64,000 bases of DNA, from assembly GCF_049615385.1 (NCBI RefSeq), contig NZ_JBMZFL010000009.1; one strand, given 5' to 3'. Under the pieces are notes generated by a model. It ran no database searches, was not told the origin of the DNA, and was given only the letters and a program-made list of their open reading frames with translations. Below, piece after piece: positions 57,901-64,000 of the stretch (its first letter is position 1; the number at the start of each line of letters is the position of its first letter). The DNA comes from Aequoribacter sp049615385. GTDB taxonomy: Bacteria > Pseudomonadota > Gammaproteobacteria > Pseudomonadales > Halieaceae. The position numbers were made by a program, and so were the translations under genes.

Positions 57901-58350
57901 ATGTTAGATCGCGTACTTCCCCGCACACTGCTAGCTTTAGGGCGCACTTTTGAAAAACGTGCACTATCGGCACTACATGCCGATGGTCATTTAGGATTGC
58001 GGCCCTCTCACTTCGCCGTATTTTCTTACATTGGCCTCGGTACTGTGCGGGTGTCTGAACTTGCCGACAGAGCCCAACAAACGCAACAAGGCATGGGGAA
58101 AACCTTACGGGAGCTCGAGCAGATGGGCTATATCGAGCGCGCGATCGATTCGCAGGACCGCCGCGCGAAGGCTATCAAGCTCACAAAGAACGGCCGAAAA
58201 GTCGCCGAGCACATTGCGAACACTTTCAGCGCGATAAGAAAAGAGCAAGCCGAACAACTGGGTCAGAAAGATTATGAGACCTTTGTCGCCTTGCTAGACA
58301 AATTGGTGGGAGTCACTGGATTAGAGACTCCTGCACCCTTTTGGAAGTAA
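57901..58350 (+). CDS. MarR-family transcriptional regulator
   Basis: 149-residue winged helix-turn-helix protein. LRPSHFAVFSYIGLGTVRVSELADRAQQTQQGMGKTLRELEQMGYIERAIDSQDRRAKAIKLTKNGR spans the DNA-binding domain, with the DxRRAK wing typical of MarR (read as short pieces: RVSELADRAQQTQQG and DSQDRRAKAIKL). AAGGA lies 8 nt before the ATG. It ends exactly where the convergent bcp begins (0-nt gap). Ligand and targets unknown; the 245-nt divergent gap with yajC is the likely autoregulatory site. Confidence 0.9.
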   Translation: MLDRVLPRTLLALGRTFEKRALSALHADGHLGLRPSHFAVFSYIGLGTVRVSELADRAQQTQQGMGKTLRELEQMGYIERAIDSQDRRAKAIKLTKNGRKVAEHIANTFSAIRKEQAEQLGQKDYETFVALLDKLVGVTGLETPAPFWK

Positions 58351-58812
58351 CTAACCTACAAGAGCGAGCACGTCGTCGTGATGAGTCTTGGTCTTCACTT
58401 TGGCCATCACATGGGAAATAACGCCATCACCGTCTATGACAAATGTGCTCCGCAGTATTCCCATAAACTCTCGACCCATAAACTTCTTGAGACCCCACGC
58501 GCCGTAGGCTTCGGCGACACTGTGGTCTTCATCCGATAAAAGGGTGAAGTTTAGATCATACTTATCTTCAAACCGTTTCAGGCGCTCGTGCGGATCTGGG
58601 CTTAGGCCGAGAACTACAATGTCTCGTGATACGTAGGCGTCATTGGTATCACGTAGCCCACAAGCTTGCGTCGTGCAGCCAGGTGTCATTGCTTTCGGGT
58701 AGAAGTACACGACCACCGTTTTGCCCTTGTAGTCACTTAAGCGCACAAGGTCACCATTTTGGTTCTGTAATGCGAAATCGGGGGCTTTATCACCAACGTT
58801 TAAAAAACTCAC
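58351..58812 (-). CDS. bcp: thioredoxin-dependent peroxiredoxin, Bcp/PrxQ type
   Basis: 153-residue peroxidase for hydrogen and organic peroxides. NVGDKAPDFALQNQNGDLVRLSDYKGK opens (in parts: DKAPDFALQNQNGD); peroxidatic Cys46 and resolving Cys51 lie in TPGCTTQACGLRD. LGLSPDPHERLKRF and STFVIDGDGVI are conserved. The GTG at 58812 is the start, with AAGGAG 8 nt upstream; earlier in-frame codons run into rmuC. rmuC lies upstream on the same strand (25 nt). Confidence 0.95.
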   Translation of the reverse strand: MSFLNVGDKAPDFALQNQNGDLVRLSDYKGKTVVVYFYPKAMTPGCTTQACGLRDTNDAYVSRDIVVLGLSPDPHERLKRFEDKYDLNFTLLSDEDHSVAEAYGAWGLKKFMGREFMGILRSTFVIDGDGVISHVMAKVKTKTHHDDVLALVG

Positions 58813-58837
58813 TTGTGTACTCCTTAGGTAAGGTTGT

Positions 58838-60181
58838 TTAATCGATATCGTCGGAATCGACTTCGTTCCTGTCAATGCGAGCCTGATCCTTAAAGTCGGA
58901 AGGAATCTGCTTTTTGTGCCGAGCGCCAAGATCGCTGAGCGCGCCGATTCTAGATACCAGGTTCCCTTTATTCGTATTCAAACGCGCTTTGGTTTGCTGC
59001 AGCGACTCGCTTGCTCTATTAACGTAGCGCTCGACCTCCTGAATCGACTCTAAGACCAAAACGGCCTGGTCGAATAAACGACCCGCTTGGTCAGCTATTC
59101 GCTCTGCATTGCGATTTTGTTGCTCGTAGCGCCACACGGTCTGCACGGTCTTTAGCGTGGCCAATAAGGTGCTCGGGCTCACGACGATCACGCCTTTGTC
59201 GTAGGCTCTGCGAAACAGTTCCGGCTCACTTTCGAAGGCCGTGATAAATGCCGATTCAATCGGAATAAACAACAAAACGAAATCCAGCGTTTGTAGGCCC
59301 TCAAGCAACTCGTAATTCTTGCTGGCAAGCGTATCGATATGCGTTGCCACATTCCTGACGTGAATTTTCAACGCCGCATCGCGCTCCGCCTGATCTGCCG
59401 CCCCCATAGCCTGTGAGTAGGCCACGAGCGAAACCTTGGAGTCGATGACGATATCTCGTTTATCGGGTAAATGCACAATGACGTCGGGTAAGCGCTTGCG
59501 ACCAGAGTCATCGCGCATTGCAACCTGAGTATCGTATTCGTAGCCCTTGCGGAGGCCGCTGTGCTCGAGTATCTGCTCAAGCACCACTTCGCCCCAATTG
59601 CCCTGCAGTTTTTTGTCACCTTTTAGGGCCTTCGCTAGGTTCTCAGCGTCTTCTGACAACTGCCGGTTGAGCTGCTTAATTTGCTCAAGCTCCGCCTGCA
59701 ACGTGGCGCGATCCTGTATTTGTTTCTCGTGCACATCCTCAATTTTTGCGCGAAAGTCTTTCAGTTGGGTCTGCAGGGGCGTCAGTGTTCGGCCCATTAA
59801 CTCTGCACTGCCCTCCTGCAATTTAGCGCTTTTCTCTTCGAGCAAATGTTGTGCAAGTAGACGAAACTCCGACGACATTTCTGTTCGTATCCGCTCGGTT
59901 TCTGTTTGAATGCTCTTGTGGGCTAGTTGCAAGGCCTCATATTCCGCCGTCCTGGCAGCTAATGACTGCGACAACTCGCCTCGCAAAACCTCTGACTCGT
60001 GCGTCCTCGAAGACTCCTTTACTAGCTGGGATTCGAGCTCGGCCTGCTTTTCAAGGAGCAATCGCTGCTTTATACGGTAGGGTCCAAGCTTCGATAGAAA
60101 TATCAACAGCAGCAAGCTTGTCCAAAGTCCTGCGGCGAGGATCAGCGTTGAAAGCTCAATCGTTATAGTAGAGTTACTCAC
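58838..60181 (-). CDS. rmuC: DNA recombination protein RmuC
   Basis: 447-residue protein limiting inversions at short repeats. An N-terminal membrane segment (about residues 10-30) is followed by a long coiled coil (about 40-170, with SQLVKESSRTHESEVLRGEL) and the RmuC domain: KKLQGNWGEVVLEQILEHSGL, KRLPDVIVHLPDKRDIVIDSKVS and FVLLFIPIESAFITA, a PD-(D/E)XK-like fold. GTG start at 60181 overlaps the Nudix gene by 8 nt. Confidence 0.95.
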   Translation of the reverse strand: MSNSTITIELSTLILAAGLWTSLLLLIFLSKLGPYRIKQRLLLEKQAELESQLVKESSRTHESEVLRGELSQSLAARTAEYEALQLAHKSIQTETERIRTEMSSEFRLLAQHLLEEKSAKLQEGSAELMGRTLTPLQTQLKDFRAKIEDVHEKQIQDRATLQAELEQIKQLNRQLSEDAENLAKALKGDKKLQGNWGEVVLEQILEHSGLRKGYEYDTQVAMRDDSGRKRLPDVIVHLPDKRDIVIDSKVSLVAYSQAMGAADQAERDAALKIHVRNVATHIDTLASKNYELLEGLQTLDFVLLFIPIESAFITAFESEPELFRRAYDKGVIVVSPSTLLATLKTVQTVWRYEQQNRNAERIADQAGRLFDQAVLVLESIQEVERYVNRASESLQQTKARLNTNKGNLVSRIGALSDLGARHKKQIPSDFKDQARIDRNEVDSDDID

Positions 60182-60722
60182 GCTTACTTCGTCTGATTAC
60201 AGTATCTACCCGCATAGGAAAGCCCTTGCCCTCTGCTGCATCGGAAAAATACGTTTTGAGTGTTTCGATGACGACTGGAAACGCGAGCTCGTCCCACGGA
60301 ATCTCGGACTCACTGAACAAGCGACACTCTATGCTTTCCGGCCCGACACCAAATTCACCTGTCTCAAGTTCGCACAGATAAAATAAGTAGACTTGATCGA
60401 TGGCGGGGACATCGAAGAGGTAGTACAAAGATAGATCTTTGACTTTTGCTCGGGCCTCCTCCCAAGTTTCTCGAGCAGCGCCCTGCGCTGTTGTCTCTTG
60501 GTTCTCCATGAATCCCGCGGGCAGTGTCCATTTGCCGAACCGCGGTTCGATCGCCCGCTTGCAAAGAAGCACTTTACCTTCCCACACTGGCAGACAGCCC
60601 ACAATAATTTTCGGGTTTGAATAGTGAACGGTTTTGCAGCGGCCGCAGACGTGTCGCTCCCTGTCGTCATTGTCTGGGATTTCGAGTTGAACCTCGTGCC
60701 CGCACGCGCTACAAAACTTCAT
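60174..60722 (-). CDS. Nudix hydrolase with N-terminal zinc ribbon
   Basis: 182 residues. An N-terminal four-cysteine ribbon (CSACGHEV and CGRCKTVHYSNPK) precedes a Nudix domain with a full box from GFMENQETTAQ to RETWEEARAKV. The architecture matches the NADH-pyrophosphatase-like 'zinc ribbon + Nudix' proteins found next to rmuC or elsewhere in pseudomonads. Substrate unknown (a nucleotide diphosphate derivative is likely). Overlaps rmuC at its 3' end. Confidence 0.9.
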   Translation of the reverse strand: MKFCSACGHEVQLEIPDNDDRERHVCGRCKTVHYSNPKIIVGCLPVWEGKVLLCKRAIEPRFGKWTLPAGFMENQETTAQGAARETWEEARAKVKDLSLYYLFDVPAIDQVYLFYLCELETGEFGVGPESIECRLFSESEIPWDELAFPVVIETLKTYFSDAAEGKGFPMRVDTVIRRSKRE

Positions 60723-60794
60723 TACGATGTCAGCCTAATTGAAAACAGCATTATAAAGTTTTGTGGCGCTGAATGCACCGCAGCATTTAGGACG

Positions 60795-61256
60795 CTACAG
60801 AGTGTGATACTGCCCTTTGTGAAACACTAAGGGTGAGAGTGCTTCGTTGACCTGATACTTATCGATGGTGCCCAATATTAAATGGTGGTCACCCGCTGGC
60901 ACAACTTGCTCGAGCGTCATTTCAAACGACGCCAAGGCCCCTATGACGAGCGGAATACCATCTTCAGACATCACTACCTGATCGCTTTGTAAGCCATGCT
61001 GGCCCGGCTTTGCGCACTGCCCGCTGATAGCTTGCTGGTCCGAGGCAAGAATGTTGATGGCGTATTTTTTTGTACCCGTCCAAAACTCGAACAAATCTGA
61101 GGAATTTTGAATACTCCAGAGAGCGAGAGCAGGATCGAGCGAAACGGATCCAAACGAGTTAATTGTGATGCCGATTGCACGCCCGTCATTATTGACGGCG
61201 CTGACAACACAAACACCGGTAGCAAATTGGCCAAAGGCATTTCGCAACGCTTTCAC
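60795..61256 (-). CDS. flavin reductase-like (HpaC/NtaB family) oxidoreductase
   Basis: 153-residue FMN-binding split-barrel protein: LRNAFGQFATGVCVVSAVN, GITINSFGSVSLDPALALWSI (flavin contact), FAINILASDQQ-like region (YAINILASDQ) and GDHHLILGTIDKYQ. Such proteins supply reduced flavin to two-component monooxygenases, but no oxygenase partner lies nearby. GTG start at 61256 with AAGGA 6 nt upstream. It is divergent from the MFS gene across 109 nt. Confidence 0.88.
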   Translation of the reverse strand: MKALRNAFGQFATGVCVVSAVNNDGRAIGITINSFGSVSLDPALALWSIQNSSDLFEFWTGTKKYAINILASDQQAISGQCAKPGQHGLQSDQVVMSEDGIPLVIGALASFEMTLEQVVPAGDHHLILGTIDKYQVNEALSPLVFHKGQYHTL

Positions 61257-61365
61257 AGCATATCCTTGTTCTAAAAAATTTCGGCAAGCTTAGTCGATTT
61301 TGCTTCAAAACACAGCCGGTTTTTTGTAACGTACCAGTGCTCAAATAATTATACTAGGAGTTCAA

Positions 61366-62664
61366 ATGGCGCCACCAACACCGTCTACGCAGGCCGACTT
61401 TAGCCCACGATATCGTAATTTCGCCTTGGTTTTACTGACTTTAGTCTATGCCTTTAATTTTATTGACCGACAAATCTTGGTGATACTGCAAGAGCCGATA
61501 AAGCTCGACATGGGCCTCACAGATACTCAACTTGGACTATTGAGCGGCTTTAGTTTCGCGGTGGTTTATGTCACAGCTGGCATTCCCATCGCCTATTGGG
61601 CTGACCGCGTGAATCGCAGAAATATTGTAGCAACAGCCTTAGCGGTTTGGTCGGGCATGACCGCTCTTTCCGGATTGGCACAAAACTACTGGCATCTGCT
61701 GCTAGCCCGAATCGGTGTCGGTTTAGGCGAAGCCGGTGGCTCGCCTCCATCACATTCTATGATCTCGGATTACTTTCCGCCGGAGCACCGGGGAAAAGCC
61801 TTGTCTTTTTACTCTGCAGGTATCTATGTCGGGATCTTGTTCGGTTTCGCGTTTGGTGGTGTGCTCGCCGAGCAGTTTGGCTGGCGCATGGCGTTTATGG
61901 CCGTAGGTCTGCCTGGCGTCGCTCTTGCTGTTGTGCTGGTCATGGTCCTCAAAGAGCCCATCAGAGGACGCTGGGACGACGCGCCTTCAAATCAAGAGAA
62001 AGCCGAATTTCGGGAAACACTTGCGTTCCTCATGCGACGCAAGTCTTTCTGGTTTGCCGCCTTGGGAACGGCTTTAATGGCGTACGCGAGCTACGGCAAT
62101 GGCAATTTCTTTCCATCGTTTCTGTATCGAGTACACGGTATGGGGCTTGCAGAAATTGGTTACACACTGGCATTAGTTTCCGGAATTACCGGAGCCGTTG
62201 GCACGTTTTTAGGTGGGTTTTTCGCCGATAAATTTGGTCAGAAAGATAAACGCTGGTATCTGTGGGTGCCAATGTGGGGTGCCCTTATCCACATCCCACT
62301 CGCAATATTCGTGCTGATTACACCGAATGTAAATGCACTCATCGGCGTGCTCATACTTTCAAATATCTCTGGAGCGATGTACCTCGGCCCGTGTATCGCA
62401 ATCAGTCACTTTTTAGTGCCTGCTCACATGCGGGCCATGACTTCAGCCATACTATTTTTTGTGCTCAACATGATCGGGCTGGGTCTCGGCCCATTGGCCA
62501 CGGGCTTAATGAGCGACGCTTTCGGTGTACATTACGGTGTTGAGGGCTTGCGCTACGCGATGTTGGTATCCGCCTGCATCGGCGGAGTCCCTGTCATTCT
62601 GTTCTATCTTGCCGCTAAGCACCTGCGTAAAGATTTGGCGATGTTGCACGAAGCAAGAGATTAA
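61366..62664 (+). CDS. MFS transporter, spinster-like
   Basis: 432-residue, twelve-helix carrier of the major facilitator superfamily. YAFNFIDRQILVILQEPIKLDMGLTDTQLGLLSGFSFAVVYV covers helices 1-2 with the spinster-type FIDRQ motif; GIPIAYWADRVNRRNIVATAL is the MFS loop 2-3 motif, and SMISDYFPPEHRGKALSFYSAG lies in helix 4-5. These carriers move sphingolipid-like or small organic anions in different organisms; substrate here unknown. AGGAG sits 5-6 nt before the ATG. Stop overlaps the SDR remnant by 4 nt. Confidence 0.88.
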   Translation: MAPPTPSTQADFSPRYRNFALVLLTLVYAFNFIDRQILVILQEPIKLDMGLTDTQLGLLSGFSFAVVYVTAGIPIAYWADRVNRRNIVATALAVWSGMTALSGLAQNYWHLLLARIGVGLGEAGGSPPSHSMISDYFPPEHRGKALSFYSAGIYVGILFGFAFGGVLAEQFGWRMAFMAVGLPGVALAVVLVMVLKEPIRGRWDDAPSNQEKAEFRETLAFLMRRKSFWFAALGTALMAYASYGNGNFFPSFLYRVHGMGLAEIGYTLALVSGITGAVGTFLGGFFADKFGQKDKRWYLWVPMWGALIHIPLAIFVLITPNVNALIGVLILSNISGAMYLGPCIAISHFLVPAHMRAMTSAILFFVLNMIGLGLGPLATGLMSDAFGVHYGVEGLRYAMLVSACIGGVPVILFYLAAKHLRKDLAMLHEARD

Positions 62665-62962
62665 TAAACGCCCTGAGCCCTTAGGTTGGCGGTCATACCC
62701 TCAAGCATATCGAACAAGGCTTCAGGGTCTGATCGCTTCAGTTCCAAAAGGCCCATTTCCATCGCGCTTTCACCGACCGGGATCTCCCGCTGCTTCGCAC
62801 GCAATTTAGCGACCACTTCTTGGGCACAACGGTCCGCGTCCATCCCGTTCTCGATTTGATCGTCCATGATCCCGAAAGCTTCTCCGTCCGCGCGCATCGC
62901 GTTCACCGAGACTTGTGACTGGATGCTGCCCGGTGTGATCGTGGATACGGATATCCCTTCAT
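62661..62962 (-). pseudogene. SDR dehydrogenase, C-terminal remnant cut by a Tn3-family element
   Basis: The minus strand reads HEGISVSTITPGSIQSQVSV, then NAMRADGEAFGIMDDQIENG and a helical end to AQGVY. This is the C-terminal third (about 100 residues) of a DHRS7-like short-chain dehydrogenase: the PG-x-I-x-(S/T) motif, VSVNAM and FGIMD are shared by that group. The catalytic Tyr-Lys and the Rossmann part are missing. The reading frame runs into the transposon end at 62963, so the gene was interrupted there; the 5' part should lie beyond the element, outside the window. A GTG at 62906 is open but has no reason to be a start. Confidence 0.8.
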
Positions 62963-63000
62963 GGGGTTCTAGGGATTTTCCCCTCTAATAAGACATAATC
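62963..63000. repeat. terminal inverted repeat of a Tn3-family element
   Basis: A 38-nt segment starting GGGGTTCT and continuing to TAAGACATAATC, i.e. the GGGG-first, TAAG-containing form of Tn3-family ends. It sits about 57 nt past the stop of the transposase gene and directly next to the broken SDR frame. The mate lies outside the window, so it cannot be paired here. Confidence 0.6.
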
Positions 63001-63056
63001 CTCTGTACATGCCGCCAATAGGAGACTGTGGAGGAGTATTACTTTTTATTTATAGC

Positions 63057-63971
63057 CTAATTATCCACTATTGGCCTCGTAATTTCACTCATATCAGGTA
63101 ATTTCCCTGTATTGGTGAAGTTATACGTGCCACTTAAGTTGATATTTTGCCATGCAACGGGAGAAACGGCACGAGTGATCGCCGCTTTTTCTTCATCTCC
63201 TGTCGCTTCAAAGTGCCCCAGAAGATGGCTCAGTATCGCGGAGTTGAAATAGATGATCGCGTTGGCAATCAATCTTGCGCATTCATTCCAGATAGCGATT
63301 TCAGACTCGTTTTTCCCTCGGAATTGATCACCGTTCACCGACGCAATGGCTCTTCTCAGGAAGTGCCATGCTTCTCCCCGGTTCAGGGCTCGTTGCACGT
63401 ATTGGCGCAAACTGGCATTGTCGATGTAATCCAGTAAATATTGCGCTTTTATCAATCGATTATACTCTGTCAGCGCCTGCAATATCGGGTGTCCAGAAGG
63501 GTAACCAGACAGCTTTCTCACCAGCATAGACTGTGTCGTCCGCTTTGTCTGAAGTGACAGAACAATACGCCTGACATCCTGCCATCCCGTTGCAATAACA
63601 TTATTCCTGATGGGCTTCTTCAAGGTAAGTATGGTGCTACCTTGTTCATTTTCAGTCACCTCAAACAGATCGTTGATGACGCTGTTAAATTGCGCGTATC
63701 GCGGTGCAAAACTGTAACCACATAGATCCAGTAAGGCGAAGTTAACGTGATTGACACCGTGCGTATCTGTCGAGAGCACATCTGGTTTGACATCACTGCT
63801 GTTGGATTGCAACAGATCATAGATATAGTGTGATTCATGCTCGTTGGAGCCGATTATCCGTGCATTCAGCGCGCTGTGATTGGCGACCAGGGTCATGGCC
63901 GTGATCCCTTTATTGGTACCGAAGTACTTCGAGGAATACCGGGTTTGGTAAGGCCTGAGATTTATAGACAC
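63057..63971 (-). pseudogene. tnpA: Tn3-family transposase, C-terminal fragment
   Basis: 304 residues of a roughly 1000-residue DDE transposase. YSSKYFGTNKGITAMTLVAN, GSNEHESHYIYDLLQSN, VLSTDTHGVNHVNFALLDL (second catalytic Asp) and FAPRYAQ are typical, and the third acidic residue lies in the segment IAIWNECARLIANAIIYFNSAILSHL (in parts: WNECARLIANAII). RAVSPVAWQNINLSGTYNF is the TnpA end. On the minus strand an in-frame TAA sits 6 nt before the GTG at 63971. The rest of TnpA must therefore be in another frame (a frameshift near AAAAA at about 63975) or be missing. Confidence 0.75.
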
Positions 63972-64000
63972 TTTTTATGGTAAAAATGTAATTATGACCA

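Larger units (their letters stand above)
62963..64000 (-). mobile_element. Tn3-family transposon, right end, continuing past the window
   Basis: Spans from the GGGG terminus to the window end and contains the C-terminal third of a Tn3 TnpA. Sequence here is visibly AT-richer than the neighbouring chromosome (for example around 63001-63060). The inserted gene is an SDR whose 3' end remains at 62661-62962. Bases TTCAT (62958-62962) next to the terminus are a candidate for the 5-bp target duplication. Confidence 0.8.

Noticed and set aside
62661..62906. Remnant read as a complete small gene
   Set aside because: The SDR-like reading frame extends upstream of 62906 to the transposon end, so the short frame is only part of a broken gene.

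Overview
This 64-kb window reads as ordinary chromosome of a gammaproteobacterium, most likely a marine aerobic heterotroph. Neighbourhoods such as gloB/methyltransferase/rnhA/dnaQ, lolA-ftsK, trxB-aat-bpt-infA/clpA-clpS, icd/rluE/nudJ/mnmA/hflD/purB and cysB-thrH are typical of that class. A full propionyl-CoA to succinyl-CoA operon, a sulfide-oxidation cluster and a spinster-like MFS carrier would fit the OM60/NOR5 (Halieaceae) or a nearby lineage. That placement is an inference from gene content, not a phylogenetic result. Coding density is very high: many genes overlap by 1-11 nt and no gap exceeds 300 nt. I saw no rRNA, tRNA, CRISPR array or prophage.

Layout. 1-662: 5' part of an aromatic-pathway DAHP synthase (aroG type). 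772-6649: a two-gene AddAB-like helicase/nuclease pair. 6624-10687: mltD, gloB, methyltransferase, rnhA, dnaQ. 10841-14081: nudC, sohB, a thioesterase and two unknown exported or membrane proteins. 14326-16610: two SDR oxidoreductases and a nitroreductase. 16749-24280: a sulfur cluster made of two SulP carriers, a sigma-54 activator of FisR type, a persulfide dioxygenase and a sulfurtransferase-SQR fusion. 24373-35284: prc, cysG, serS, crcB, lolA, ftsK, trxB, aat, bpt, infA. 35297-45902: clpA, clpS, icd, rluE, nudJ, mnmA, hflD, purB, a GNAT fusion and a Rieske protein. 44619-53120: meaB, methylmalonyl-CoA mutase, epimerase and the two propionyl-CoA carboxylase subunits. 53365-62664: pabB, thrH, cysB, 5'-nucleotidase, yajC, a MarR regulator, bcp, rmuC, a Nudix hydrolase, a flavin reductase and an MFS carrier. 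62661-64000: an SDR gene cut by a Tn3-family transposon that runs off the window.

How the genes work together. The most coherent accessory system is the sulfide module at 16749-24280. SQR oxidises sulfide to sulfane sulfur, its fused sulfurtransferase domain or glutathione could carry the sulfur, the dioxygenase makes sulfite, and the SulP carrier encoded 4 nt after SQR could move the resulting oxyanion. The adjacent FisR-type activator carries the three-cysteine spacing of known sulfane-sulfur sensors. The divergent gap holds a good -24/-12 promoter and two related TTGTCA-type dyads 33 bp apart. The second system is the methylmalonyl pathway, whose carboxylase has an unusual enlarged biotin carboxylase. 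The third is a complete N-degron pathway (Aat, Bpt, ClpS, ClpA) in two convergent units.
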